From positions 104,075 through 168,074 of the forward strand of contig NW_022985200.1 in NCBI RefSeq assembly GCF_010093535.1: 64,000 nucleotides of DNA, read 5' to 3'. The position numbers and the translations under genes are program-made. Positions 35,984 to 48,099 of the stretch are shown here, piece after piece. Below the pieces are notes generated by a model that searched no databases, was not told the origin of the DNA, and was given only the letters and a program-made list of their open reading frames with translations. Source of the stretch: Lindgomyces ingoldianus. Taxonomy: Eukaryota; Ascomycota; Dothideomycetes; Pleosporales; Lindgomycetaceae. Every line of letters starts with the position of its first letter. The stretch's first letter is position 1.

Positions 35984-36460
35984 ATATCTATAGGGCTTTA
36001 AAAGGCTTATTAGATAGAACTTATGTTATTTACCTAAACAACATTCTTATTTACTTTAAAAATAAAAAGAACTATAGATAATATGTCTTTAAAGTTCTTA
36101 ATTAACTAGTAAAATAAAGACTATACTATAAAGCATTTAAATATTTTTTTTTAAAAATAAAGGCTATTAAATTTTTAGCTTTATAGTTACGCTAGAACGT
36201 GTAGTAATAAACTTATTATACGTTTAGATAATTAAGAAATAGCTTAAGCTAAAAAGCTTTTAAAATATCTAAGTATTTCTAAGCTTTATAAACTTTTATT
36301 AAAAATTTATCTATAATTACTTAAAAATTATACACCTACTAGAAAATTATATAATAGCTGCTTAAGCTCTAAGTCTACCTTATAAGAGCTCTAACTTAAA
36401 AAAGAAAAAGAAGAAAGTAAAGTAGAATTATAAGAGTCTTATAAAGTAGTACTAATAATA
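35984..36460 (+). mobile_element. Gypsy pol fragment, left part
   Basis: This matches gypsy-1 from about 42490 onward, covering the reverse transcriptase YxDD region (YLNNILIYF) and the following IQVFLGFINFY-like segment. It is interrupted at 36460 by the pogo-2 transposon and resumes at 38518. It is more heavily mutated than the gypsy-1 copy. Confidence 0.85.
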
Positions 36461-36519
36461 ACGTGTTTTATTAGTAAGCTGCGGACATTAGTAAGCTGCG
36501 CACCCCACTAAACTGCGCG
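36461..36519 (+). repeat. Left terminal inverted repeat of pogo-2
   Basis: Fifty-nine bases identical to the reverse complement of 38459-38517. It contains the direct repeat ATTAGTAAGCTGCGGAC / ATTAGTAAGCTGCGCAC. CpA dinucleotides are intact. Confidence 0.95.
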
Positions 36520-36858
36520 CGCCTCTTTAACAGATAACTAAACAGCAACTAAATTAAACCTATATAAGTATATATATAAAATATTCCTAATTACTTCTAC
36601 ATTAATTCCTTTTATAGCCTTGTACATAGCACCTTAAGCAGGTTAGTGGTGCTTATTGATATGCCCGCGATGCCTGAGCCTGCGCATCCACTTTAACTAA
36701 CCTATCAGCCTCTGCAGCTAGCCTCTGACCTTCCTAGCCTGTGAGAGTCCCTCCTGTAGCAATATACTGCTGTCGCTGTTGCTTCTTCTGCTCTTAGTAA
36801 TAGTTAGCCTAACATAGCTTAGTGTTCTTCTCTATAAAGATTATTACTAAGTGTATTA

Positions 36859-37118
36859 NNNNNNNNNNNNNNNNNNNNNNNNNNNNNNNNNNNNNNNNNN
36901 NNNNNNNNNNNNNNNNNNNNNNNNNNNNNNNNNNNNNNNNNNNNNNNNNNNNNNNNNNNNNNNNNNNNNNNNNNNNNNNNNNNNNNNNNNNNNNNNNNNN
37001 NNNNNNNNNNNNNNNNNNNNNNNNNNNNNNNNNNNNNNNNNNNNNNNNNNNNNNNNNNNNNNNNNNNNNNNNNNNNNNNNNNNNNNNNNNNNNNNNNNNN
37101 NNNNNNNNNNNNNNNNNN
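36859..37118. other. Assembly gap (260 N)
   Basis: Undetermined bases inside pogo-2, in the 3' part of its transposase. The open frames that cross it are artefacts of the N run. Confidence 1.
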
Positions 37119-38458
37119 ATCCAAACCCATCATTCATCTCAGGAAGCCCAGAAACAGTGCTTCAATCTGACACTACTATAGCTAAGTAACTGTATAAGGC
37201 GTCTCTACAGTCTAGCGCGTCTTACTGTTAGCTTCTTGCGCTAGTGGAGACAGTGTACAGACAACAGTAAGCAACAACAAGATGTAATTAGGACAGTGTA
37301 GGACTAAACTTACTGCTTAAAAGCTGCTTTTAATTGTCTACTCTGTAAATACTATAGGCCTAATATGCTTATAAATTCTAAGAAAGTCTTACTTGTTAAT
37401 ATAAAAGATCTAATTATAAGCAAGCTCTAACACCTAGTGTTTATACACTTGCTTAAGAGGCGCAAAACAGCTAACATCTAGAGGCTGTAGGAGATAGGAG
37501 CTGTAAGCTAGCATACAGAAACTAATAATCTTATTCTCTGTACAGTACTAATTAAACTTAGGTGTTGCATAGCTACTATGGCTATCTACTATAAGCAGGT
37601 AATAGATTCCTGCTGTACACGTCCTTGTCTACTTATTAAAGTGCTTAAGCTAGGCTAGGCTAAGGTGGTTAGTTGTCTAGCTGTTATTGCTTACTGTAAG
37701 CGTCTAGTTGCTAGGAATATTATAATACTAGCTAGCTTAGTAGAGCTTTCTATGCAAAATAATAAGCAGTAGGAGTGACTAGCTAGACACATTAATACAC
37801 TTAATTATAGTAACCTAGTTGCAATTGCTAGGCTGTACAGTAACTACTTAACTAATAGTCTTAGAGCTAGTAACAACCTTAGATGTGCTAGCAACCTCTA
37901 TTATAAATCCTGTCTTATTAAAATTATAAGTATCCTTGTCTAGTATTCTGTACGTCTAACGTGTGTCCTCTACTAGCTTAAACTAGGCTCTAAACTTAAC
38001 TAGATCCTAACAGAGAGCGCGCTAAGAGTGTATCTTCTTGTCCTACTTTGTCTAAAGCTCTGCCTAGCTGTTAACAAAGCGCAATACCTAGCACTTGCCT
38101 ACAGGCGTTAGTAGAGGATCTTAGCAATAAGCTAAAAGTAAAACATTTGCTATTTAACACACATTAATAATATAGAGTGGAAAGCTACATTAGTTAAGAT
38201 CTAGGATCTAGGAGACAAGTAACTGCTTTTTAATAGGCAATAGCTTGCAGTTAACTAAGATTGTCTCGCGTTTTAGGAGGATACTATAGAGGCGCGTTTA
38301 GAGGGTGGATTCTGGTACGTTATAGGCTGCAGCAGCTGCACAAATTAATAGACAAGGGTTAGACTTAATTAAAACAAGAGCAAGCTAAAGTCTGCCTTCT
38401 TTTGCTAGAGATTAAGCTTGTAGTTGTTAAGCTATAGTTAAAGGTGTGGACGCGGTTT

Positions 38459-38517
38459 CGCGCAGTTTAGTGGGGTGCGCAGCTTACTAATGTCCGCAGC
38501 TTACTAATAAAACACGT
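38459..38517 (-). repeat. Right terminal inverted repeat of pogo-2
   Basis: Perfect reverse complement of 36461-36519, followed by the TA duplication at 38518-38519. Confidence 0.95.
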
Positions 38518-39140
38518 TAGTTCTAGCTTAAAAAAGTCTATAACACTTTTCTAACTTTTTAGTTAAAATTTATAAATGCCTTAGTTTTTTAGCACTTTAA
38601 TTTATTAAAGATAGTAATAATTATTATAAACGCTTTTAAGTTTACTATAGTAGTAATACTTCTTCAGCCTTAGTTTTTTAAGCTAGTAGTAAATTACTAC
38701 TAAAGGCCTATAGCCTTCTAGAGCTGTAAGCTAAGCAGCTTATAACTTTATTAGTATACACATAATAAGAAGTTATGCGTAATTATAAAAAGCTTTAAAT
38801 ATTAAAGGCACTACTTAAAGTACACTTTAAGTATAATTTAAGTACTTTTTAAGTATAATAATCTACGCTATTTTATAATAATAAAAAAGCTTTTTTCTAA
38901 GTAAGCCTACTAAGTAAAAGAGCTAGTGTAGTTTAATTTTAAAATTAAATACAAGCTAGGTTTAGAAAACCTAGCTAATAGACTATTTAGAAGACTTAAT
39001 TACATAAAAGAAGTTTTCTTAAAAGAAGTAAAATTACTATAAAACATAATCCTTTTACCTTTATAGTAAAAGGTTTAAGTGTAGATAATTTAAACATCTA
39101 TAGCTTATTACACTAGTTAAGTAGCATGTAGTATAACTTC
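38518..39140 (+). mobile_element. Gypsy pol fragment, right part
   Basis: Continuation of the fragment at 35984-36460. It matches gypsy-1 to about 43595, through the RNase H region (INALVFQHF, HTHNKELCAIVE-type segments). It stops where the LTR-like sequence TGTCGCGTACAG begins at 39141. Confidence 0.85.
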
Positions 39141-39157
39141 TGTCGCGTACAGCCATC
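39141..39157 (+). repeat. LTR-like sequence X, left piece
   Basis: TGTCGCGTACAGCCATC is split from its continuation at 59869 by the insertion of gypsy-2. The same start recurs at 60209. A terminal TGT and a TATA-like motif in the continuation suggest an LTR, but no partner element was recognised. Confidence 0.5.
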
Positions 39158-39288
39158 TGTCACGGTATCCTCCCCGGATCCCAGACATAACTGTATTGGA
39201 CGCGTACTAGAGTATTATTAGTGCACGTCTAACATAAACACAACACAACACAGACATAAACTTAAGTATAAACTGCCTTAACACTAAC
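39158..39288 (+). repeat. Gypsy-2 5' LTR, first part
   Basis: Begins TGTCACGGTATCC and is interrupted after CTAAC (39284-39288), the target duplication of gypsy-1. Less mutated than the matching part of the 3' LTR at 53121. Confidence 0.9.
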
Positions 39289-39491
39289 TGTCACGGTCAA
39301 CTTGGACATGCCTCGGACTCTCCCCGGAGAGCCCTCGGCCCAGCCTTGGGCACATGACGTCCTGTCACGTGCCCTAGCACATATATATATATCTTCTTAC
39401 AAACCCCTAAGTCTCCTTAAGGATTTGTCTATTAATACTATCCTGTACCCCCTTCTGCGCTTCACGCTTCCTGCTTTACAGTGCTCTTACA
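39289..39491 (+). repeat. Gypsy-1 5' LTR (203 bp)
   Basis: Starts TGTCACGGTCAACTTGG and ends GCTCTTACA. It differs from the 3' LTR at nine sites by eye, all transitions. It contains a TATATATATA run at about 39381-39391 that could serve as TATA box. Confidence 0.95.
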
Positions 39492-39649
39492 ATTTAAATC
39501 CTTTATACTCTCTTATAAAGACACAGTTAGTTTAAAGAACAGAAGGCTACTTTTACTACTGCTTCTTAAGCTCTACCTTAATTAAAAAGCTATAACAATA
39601 ATAGCTAACAGCAGTTGCACACGCAAAAGTAGGGCCACAGCCACTACCC

Positions 39650-42600
39650 CTTCTAAGGCTGTCCTAGAGACGCCCTATAACAACCCTAGTGCTTAACTCC
39701 TTAAGCACCTCACATTCTAGCGCCTTAACTAAATTCCACTAGATTAGCAAGTATAAGAGGTAGAAAATAAAGAACACTAAGTCTCTAAGTTAAGAGATAA
39801 GTAAGACCCTAGAAACTGTTAAGGACACAGTTAAACTAAACCTAGAAACTCTTTAGGTTACATTAGATAAGGATTAAACAACTCTCTTATTACACTAAGC
39901 CCCCTAAGTTTTAGAACTTTAAGGACTACTAGTTAGCTCCCTATAGGCCACTTACAGCAACTGTTAGCGACAGGGGCAAACGCAATACGCTGCAGTACCC
40001 TTCTAGGGCAGGCCTAAACTAGCTCTACTGCTGTTCTAGTGCAACTCTTAACTAATAAAGCATTTATATAATTACTTTTTATAAAAGCCTTTTAGCTTAA
40101 GGCTAAAGGAGCTTTAAAAGCTAAAATTAGTTAAGCTTATAAATAGGCCTAAATTACTTCTGTAACCCTTAGCCTATTTCTTAAAACTACTCTAGATTAA
40201 CTCTAATCCTAAGCTAGCCTAGATAAAACCCTAAGTTAGCTGTCTAAAATTAAGGCCTTTCTAAAGCTTAGCTTCTTAAAGAAGTCTCTAACCCTATAGC
40301 AGGTAGACACCTAGGTAAGAGATATAAATAGTATCTAAGAATACATAAACCTTCTAAATAACTCTGCTACTTAAACTTAATAAATTATTAACTAGATCTA
40401 GTTTAAAGTCTATAAGAACCTAATTAGTTACGCTATTAACAAAGGCACTATTAAAACCTAGGCTTAGCTTTAAACTAAAGTACATAAGCTTACTTAGGAT
40501 TCTCTTCTAACACAGTACAAAAACTACTATTACTTTTAAAATATAAAGTAGAAAGTAGGTAATACATTTAACACTTTTATTACCTAGCTATCTTAGTAAG
40601 ATAGTCTTTTAAAAAACACTCCTTTTTAAACTTCTAACAAAAAGAAACTCTATAAGATTAAAATTACCTTTATATAAAGCCACCTCTTAGAATCTATCTA
40701 AAAAGAAATGCAGCGCAACAGCTTACTTAAGTCTATAAACACTTAGCTAGAGTTTAAGCGCGCTGTATGCAACACTAAAACTGTTACTTGCCCTAAGTAA
40801 GCTCTAATAACACCCTAGGCTAGCTCTAGAGACGCTTTAACTTAGAAAAAAAAGCAGTCCTGCTCTACCTTAAACTCTTAATAGTAGTAAAAAGATAAAA
40901 GATAAGACTAAAAGCCTATAAGCTAATTAATAAGCAACTAACAGTTCTTAGTATAAAGGACTAATACTACTGTAACAACGCCTTAAAAGACCTCTAGTAA
41001 ACACAAGCCCTACTAGAAAAACTAATTTAACTAGAAGGATAATAATAGCACAAAAAAAAAGAAGCCTTAGTTGCAAATCTTACACACTTGCAACTAGAGC
41101 CTAAATTAAATAGCAAGTAGCTCTATATTACAGTTTAGGTGCAGCTTAAACTTTCTAATAGTAGAATAACTATCCTCTACAGCCTTTATAACATAGGTGC
41201 TAAATTAAACCTAATAAACGCTAGCGTTATTTAAGAATATAGCCTTTTATGTAAGCACTACTATAAGAAGCCTAACGTAAGCTTTATTAACAATTACTAA
41301 TTATAGTTAGGATTGCTATATAATCTTTCCCTTGTCTACAGAGATAATAGGGGTACTAATAAAGAAGTTAGCCTCTAAAGATTTTAGTTAGCTAATTTCT
41401 TAAATTATAACTTAATTTTAAAGTATCTTTAGCTGTAAAAAGCTAACCCTAAAATCTGTTTTAAAGATAGTACATTTAAGTAGTAAAAAAATAATAACAG
41501 TAGAATTTAGTTAGTATCTGCTAAAAAGCTTCTAAAGGACTTTAGTTCTAGAAAGACTACATACATGCTGCACCCTACCTCTTATACTATTTAACTAATA
41601 AGTGACAATGTTAGGAAGGAAGCCCTCTTAGAGGAACTGCTTTAGGGACACCCTAAACCTGCTCCGCAAGCCCCTAGGCCTAGTAGCAACGTAGTGCAGG
41701 ATGTAGAGTACATTTATTATTAAGAGCTGCTTTAGTTAAAAAAGTACATACTTAAAATTTAAAAGCATTTTTAGAAGTGTATTAAGACATTTTTAAAGCT
41801 CTTATAGCTTTTTAAAGCTATAGCCTATTATGTAGTAGCTAGTATCTATAATTAAGGCCACTGCTAGGCCACACTGCCTGCGGGCGTTGCCTAGGTACTT
41901 CCTAACAACAGCAATAGGTATCTAGGCACTAATAATGCTAACAACACTCTAGACCCTAAGGAACTTACACATGTTCCCCCTAAGTTCTACTCTTAGTAGT
42001 ACGCTTTTAGCAAACATTATACAAACATCCTTAGGCTAAATAGTAAGCATAATTATGCTATAAAGATTAAGAAGAGAAAGAAGATTTTAAACCTTCTAAT
42101 TTATAACCTCTTCTACTATAAACTAGATATCCTGCGGGAATACCTTAATGCAGCCTAGGAGAAGGGTTAGATACGCCTAAGCAGGTTGCTAGCAGGTGCT
42201 TCTATTCTTTTTGTTCTAAAACTAGATAGAACACTGTAACTTTATGTTAACTATTAAAGTCTTAATAAAATTATAATTAAGAACTAATATCCTATTTTAC
42301 TTATAAGTAAGATATTAAATTACTTATTAAAAGCTAAAGTCTTTATAAAGCTTAACTTTTATAACGCCTACTATAGGCTTTGCATTAAGAAAGGGGATAA
42401 GTAGAAGACTACCTTTAAGACATAGTATAGGCATTTTAAGTACCTTATTATGCTCTTTAGCCTAGCTAATGCCTTAGCCACCTTTTAGTTCTATATCTAT
42501 AGAGCTTTAGAAGGCTTGTTAGATAAGACATGTGTTGTCTATCTAAACAACATCCTTATTTACTTTAAAAATAAAAAGGACTATAAGCAATATGTCTTTA

Positions 42601-45600
42601 AAGTTTTTAATTAACTAGTAGAATAAAGACTATACTATAAGGCATTTAAATGTTTTTTTAAGACAAAGGCTGTTAAGTTCTTAAGCTTTATAGTTACGCT
42701 AAAAAGTGTAGTAATAGACTTATTACATGTCTAGACAATTAAGGAATAGCCTAAGCTAGAGAGCTTTAAAGACATCTAGGTATTTCTAGGCTTTATAAAC
42801 TTTTATTAAAGATTTATTTATAATTACTTAGAGATTACACACTTACTAGTTAACTATATAACAGCTGCTTAAGCTCTAAGTCCGCCCTGTAAGGGCCCTA
42901 ACTTAAAAAAGAAGAAGAAAGCAAAGCAGAATTATAAGGGTCTTATAAAGTAGTACTAGAAATAGTTCTAGCCTAAAAAAGCCTATAACACCTTCCTAAC
43001 TCTTAAGTTAAAATTTATAAATGCTTTAGTTTTTTAGCACTTTAATCTATTAAAGCTAGTTATAATTATTATAGACACTTCTAAGTTTACTATAGTAGCA
43101 ATACTGCTTTAGCCTTAGTTCTCTAAGCTAGCAGTAAATTGCCACTAGAGGCCTATAGCCTTCTAGAGCTGCAAGTTAAGCAGCCTACAACTCTATTAGC
43201 ATACGCACAATAAGGAGTTGTGCGCAATTGTAGAGAGCTTTAAACATTAAAGGCACTACCTAGAGTACACTCTAAGCATAATTTAGGTACTCTCTAATTA
43301 CAACAATCTGTGCTATTTTATAACAACAAAAAAGCTCTCTTTTAAGCAAGCCTACTAAGTAGAAGAGCTAGCGCAGTTTAATTTTAAAATTAAATACAAG
43401 CTAGGTTTAAAAAACCTAGCTAATAGACTATCTAAAAGACCTAATTACATAAAAAGGGTTTCCTTAAAAGAAGTAAAATTACTGTAAGACATAATACTTT
43501 TAACTTTATAGTAAAAGCTTTAAGTGTAGGCAATTTAAACATCTACAGCTTATTGCACTAGTTAGGCAGCGTGTAGTATAACTTCTCCTAACAGTGACCT
43601 AGCAAGGTGCTGTACTATACCTAGGGAATCCCTAAATCCACCTAACATAACATTAATTATTAGAGGTACACCTCTATTAACCTAACCTATTGTTCCTACA
43701 GACTATAGCAGTCACAGGGCAGTTAATCCTAAAGCGCTGCAGGTCCCCTACAGAGAACCTATAATGCAACAACAGACCTAGAATGTTATAGAGAAGTTCC
43801 TTTATTACCCTTATATTTATAAAATGTTATTGCTAAACTATTTTACTATTATAGCTGTGTAAGATAAAAATACCTATGCTTTAAAAGTCTTAGAACGTCT
43901 CTTTAAGTATATTAAGTAAGTGCAGGAAACTAATAAAGCCTATTAGTTAAATGCGCTCTTAACAGAAAGAAAAGTAGGTAAAGTAAAAAAAGGCACCCTA
44001 TTTTAGAAGCATAACCTTATAAGTGTCCTGCGCAGGAATAGGAGAGTGTAGATTCTAGACAATAAAGCCTTACATTAAAATATTCTAACAAAAAACTATA
44101 ACAACCTTATAAAAGGGCATTATAGTGTTAAAAAAACTATAAACCTTCTTAAAAGGAAATACTACTAGCTGTACCTTTACTATAATGTTTACAAGTACGT
44201 TGCAAGGTGCGCACTATGCTAGCTAAATAAGATTTAGTAGCATAAGCCTTAAAAGTTACTAGAACCTTTACCTCTACTTACTTTCTTATAAAGGCACTAC
44301 TTACTAGACTTTATTACTAACCTACTAAAGTTAAAAGACTTTATAAGTAGTACTTATAACTTAATTTTAATACTTATTAACTACTTTTTAAAGTATGTCT
44401 AGTACCTTCCTGTTACTAAGACTATTATAGTAAGAAAACTAGCTACCCTTCTAAAGGAGTAATTCTTTATAAAGATAGAACTACTAAATACTCTTATTTT
44501 TAATTATAGTTTAATCTTTACTAGTTAGTTTTAGTTAAACATTTACTTTTACTTAAAAATTAACTACTAGCTTAGTATAGCTTTCTATTCTTAGACTAAT
44601 AAGTAAACTAAGTGTTAAAATTAAGAATTAGAGTTATTTTTATAGTTGTACTTAAACTACTAGTAGGATAATTAGTGTAAGCTGCTACTGTACACAGAGT
44701 ATGCTTACAACTCTAAGAAACACTCCTCCTATAGTAAATGCCTAATACGCGTAGCGTACAGGGTCACCCTAAAGGGCTTTAATAGGGTTAAGGACAATTA
44801 TTAGCTTAGGCGCCCGCCCTAGGTATAGGACAAGTCTAGAAAGGCACTAGCCCTGTAAGACTAGGTAGTTGCTTATCTCTTAAAATAGAACAAGCAATAG
44901 GAAGCCGCACGCTTATGCCTTAAGCAGGCGTAGCAGCACTAGGTTAAATAGTACAACACTAAGCATTTAGAAAAGCACTTTAGTGTAGGAGATTAAGTTA
45001 TCTTAAGGTTAAAGCACATTAAAACATAGCGTCTATTAAAAAAGCTTAATATAATGTACCTAGAACCCTTTAAGGTACTTAAGAAAATTAAGAAGCTAGC
45101 ATACTAGCTAGACTTACTATAATTAATGCAAAGAATCTATTTTATCTTCTATGTTTTACTACTAGAGCAATAGAACAAGCCTCTTTAAGAAAAGCCCTTC
45201 TAGCCTAGGCCTGTACACGTTCTAGAGACAGATAGCAGAGACTGCTATAAAGTTAAAGAAATTCTTAAATATAAAAATCTAAAAGTAAGATAATAGTTTC
45301 TTATAAAGTAGCTTAAGTAGCTTTTTAAAAACTCTACTTAAAAACCTAAGAAACACTTTAATAACTATAAAGAAGTTCTTTAAAATTATTAGCTTACCTT
45401 ATATAATACATTGCAACAAAAGCAACAGCTAAACACTACACCTGCAGGTACCCCCTAGGGGACAACTGCACTAACTTTAGCACCTACAGTAAAACCTAAT
45501 GCAATCTAAACTCTGCAACGCAGGAATTGCTAAAGAAAGTTAGCACATAAATAAAAAGAAAATAAAGTAATAACTTATACTTTTTACTATAAAATTTTAA
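39650..45600 (+). pseudogene. Gypsy-1 gag-pol remnant: protease, RT, RNase H, integrase, chromodomain
   Basis: The plus-strand frame shows a gag region to about 41100, then a protease with NIGAKLNLINASV (about 41187-41230, from a D-T-G-A core). Reverse transcriptase runs from about 42060, with IKLNFYNAYY and YLNNILIYF (42540-42566). DIQVFLGFINFY follows, then RNase H (about 43060-43400). Integrase (about 44100-45000) has DFITNLLKL. A chromodomain-like end (YKVKEILKYKN ... TQKPKKHFNNY, about 45220-45400) follows, which marks a chromovirus; such chromodomains steer integration to marked chromatin. Dozens of TAA/TAG stops; the catalytic DD of RT reads NN. It cannot be functional. Confidence 0.88.
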
Positions 45601-45639
45601 CTTTATGTAGCTTATAAAGTTATAACCTAAAGCAGGGTG

Positions 45640-47690
45640 TAAATGTCTGTATTAAAGGTACTGTCTAGGGCCCCACTAGACCTAGAGAGGTCCTGGGTGA
45701 AGTCTAGACTAGGTATTATCTACATATATAACAGGAACATTTTAAAGATTTCTAAAAACATTACTAGCTACTTTTTTAGTAAAATAAAAGTTTTACATGC
45801 TTTTAATTTATTTATGCTGTACTAGACTGCTAATTTATAACTAGTAAGCTTACCTTCTTAGCAGCAGGTATATTTAGCCTGTAGTAGTACTACTGTTTCT
45901 TCTAGTTAGTTGCGCAGCTGTCTTTAAGAAAAATTGCCTTAAACTTAGACTAAATAATAGTATTATTTAAATAGTTCTTACTAACGCTACTAAGACTACT
46001 TTAAAGTAAAGTTAGCTATAATTTAAATAACCTGCAATACTAAGACATACCTTATGCTGCTTATAGTTATGTTCCTAGAAAACCTAACACTGCTAGGCAT
46101 ACTCTGCTAGTGTAAAGCCCTTAGTCTCACGCTTTAGCTACTAGGAGTATGCATTAATATGCTTTCTAAGGGCTAGAGCGTATAGAAGGACATTCTCCTA
46201 ATAGTAGAGCTAAGCTTTAGTGTTTAGGTTAAGTTTTTAACTTAGGTTACCTATAGTCTTAATAGCTTATCTATTGTAGTTAAGAGCTTAGTTAATATAG
46301 TACTAGAGGATATTTCTAGCGCGGCAGAAGTAGAGATTAAGCTGTACACAGTTAGCATAAACTTAAAGAGCTTTAAAAGACTTACTTCTACACAGCTACC
46401 TACCTTCTTATTAACACAGCCTTTATAAACACTAAACAGTGTGCTTTTTATGCACACACTAGTATTTATAGCTATGTAAAGATTAAAAGCTAAGGGCTTT
46501 TTACTACCTTTCTTAGACAACAGCGCAGCAACACAGCCATAGCACTAGTTCTAGATAAGTGGCAGCTAAGGCTCTAAGTAAGGCAGGAGCTTATAGACAT
46601 GCGCAGGAATCTCCTCTTTAAAGCACTAGGCAAGAGATGTAATAGGCATAGTAAAGGAAGAGAAAGTTATAGCTAAAAGGACTAGTTAAGAAAGAGCTAA
46701 AGTAAGAGTAAAAAAAGAAAAGTTTAAAAGCAGTAAAAATAGTATTTTATACCTAAACCTACACTTACTTTTTTTACTTTATGTAAGGTCTAAAGTTACT
46801 TTAAAGCCTTACTGCTTACAACCTACTTAGTATAGAATGTTAGAGAGATAAGGAAATATATAAACAGCTTAAAAAAACTATTACTTATGCTTATACTTAA
46901 CTAACTAGAAAAGCAACTACTCTTAGTAAATAGTAACATATTAAAAGCATTATTCTTAAGTATTTTGTGCATAGAGATATCTTTAAAGCACTAATTTATT
47001 AGTACTTAAGGGAACTAGCAGAACAACTTGCTTATATAGCACTACACCTCTCTATTTAGCACTTGCAACCTTAGACTAGAGCAGCTACAGATTTAGTTTT
47101 AGAAGCTTTATAGCGCTAACCTTAGAACTATCCTAGTAATACATTAAAACTCTAAGCTATTTTAAATAAAATTATAATATTATAAGCTTACTAATAACTA
47201 TTTTTCTAATAAAAAAAACTTAGTAATTAACTGCTATATTTAAGAGAACTACCTACGCAAAAGTAGTATATTTACAGATGCCCTATAGTACTTATAAGTA
47301 CTAAAACTAAAACTTTAGGACCTTTAAAAGCAGACCTTAACTAGATAGTAAAAAAGAAAAGTTGTAATCTTAAGTTACTTTTATAAAAGTAGGCTTTTTA
47401 ATTATAGACTATCTACTTTACTTAGCCTTTACAGGCCTATTAGGCTTAACCTAATAAGATAAGAACGCCTTACATTAGCAGCTACAGCGCTAGTAATAAT
47501 GTTCTAACTCTTCTAGTTATACTTCTTTAGACATAGTTTTCTCTTACTAAGGTTTTCTAGAGTTTAGTTACTAGTAATAAGTACTACCTAAGTGTAACCT
47601 GTACAGTCCCCACCGCAGGTCCGCCTAGGGCTAGTCTAAGTTACCATAATATCCTACCTATCCAATCGCAGGATCGAGGACAACCTGCAG
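45640..47690 (+). other. Extra 3' region of gypsy-1, content unknown
   Basis: About 2 kb between the chromodomain and the polypurine tract, where gypsy elements normally have little. On the plus strand a frame interrupted by TAA/TAG only can be followed over about 46600-47150 (IYKQLKKTITYAYTQLTR, YLRELAEQLAYIALH). It is helix-rich and without known motif. On the minus strand 46251-46520 is an uninterrupted 89-codon frame (MSKKGSKKPLAFNLY). It could be an additional ORF, a captured gene, or an inserted fragment. No envelope-like membrane pattern was recognised. Confidence 0.45.
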
Positions 47691-47704
47691 AAGGAGGGGG
47701 GCCA
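47687..47704 (+). other. Gypsy-1 polypurine tract
   Basis: GCAGAAGGAGGGGGGCCA directly precedes the 3' LTR; such tracts prime plus-strand DNA synthesis. Similar tracts precede the 3' LTRs of gypsy-2 (near 53108) and gypsy-3 (near 59555). Confidence 0.8.
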
Positions 47705-47907
47705 TGTCACGGTCAACTTGGACATGCCTCGGACTCTCCCCAGAGAGCCCTCGGCCTAGCCTTGGGCACATGACGTTCTGTCACGTGCCCCAGCACATAT
47801 ATATATATCTTCTTACGAACCCCTGAGTCTCCTCAAGGATTCGTCTATTAATACTATCCTGTACCCCCTTCTGCGCTTCACGCTTCCTGCTTTACAGTGC
47901 TCTCACA
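47705..47907 (+). repeat. Gypsy-1 3' LTR (203 bp)
   Basis: Same length as the 5' LTR; ends GCTCTCACA and is followed by the CTAAC duplication. It retains more C at several RIP-type sites than the 5' copy. Confidence 0.95.
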
Positions 47908-47912
47908 CTAAC

Positions 47913-48099
47913 TAAACCTAGAATAGGCTTAATTTATACCTAAAGCGCTTAGACTTCTAAGCTAAGTATTTAATTACTAATTTTCTTCTAAACTTTCTTA
48001 TTTCTTACATAACATCTTGTACCTACTATAATACCTTACATAGTAATTAAACTAGACTTCTGTAAAGCTCTATAACCTTACTTGTGCATAATTATAACA
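47913..48099 (+). repeat. Gypsy-2 5' LTR, second part
   Basis: Continues the LTR interrupted at 39288 and ends ATTATAACA, a RIP-mutated form of the AATCGTGACA end seen at 59868. It matches 53244-53415 plus 59846-59868. Confidence 0.9.

Larger units (their letters stand above)
36461..38517 (-). mobile_element. Complete pogo-type DNA transposon (pogo-2), RIP-inactivated, with N gap
   Basis: Perfect 59-bp terminal inverted repeats (36461-36519 and 38459-38517, starting ACGTGTTTTATTAG) are flanked by TA on both sides (36459-36460, 38518-38519), the pogo/Tc1 signature. The empty site is seen in gypsy-1 near 42955. The transposase is on the minus strand: ENKIISFCMLAYSSY then LLQPLDVSCFAPLK (37452-37493, third catalytic Asp), followed by a C-terminal region running into the gap. 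It is full of TAA/TAG stops. 260 bases are undetermined. Each TIR holds two copies of ATTAGTAAGCTGCG. Confidence 0.92.
39289..47907 (+). mobile_element. Gypsy-1: complete Ty3/gypsy chromovirus, RIP-inactivated
   Basis: Two 203-bp LTRs (39289-39491, 47705-47907) bound an 8.6 kb element. It is flanked by the exact 5-bp duplication CTAAC (39284-39288, 47908-47912), inside the 5' LTR of gypsy-2. A polypurine tract lies before the 3' LTR. The unusual feature is about 2.1 kb of sequence between the end of pol and the 3' LTR. Confidence 0.95.

Noticed and set aside
36819..37189. Four open frames across the N run
   Set aside because: Their length comes from undetermined bases; the flanking codons belong to the RIP-mutated pogo-2 transposase.
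39302..39535. 77-codon plus-strand frame
   Set aside because: Lies almost entirely in the gypsy-1 5' LTR.
45643..45825. 60-codon plus-strand frame just after gypsy-1 pol
   Set aside because: Short, inside RIP-mutated element sequence and without motif; kept only as part of the unexplained 3' region.
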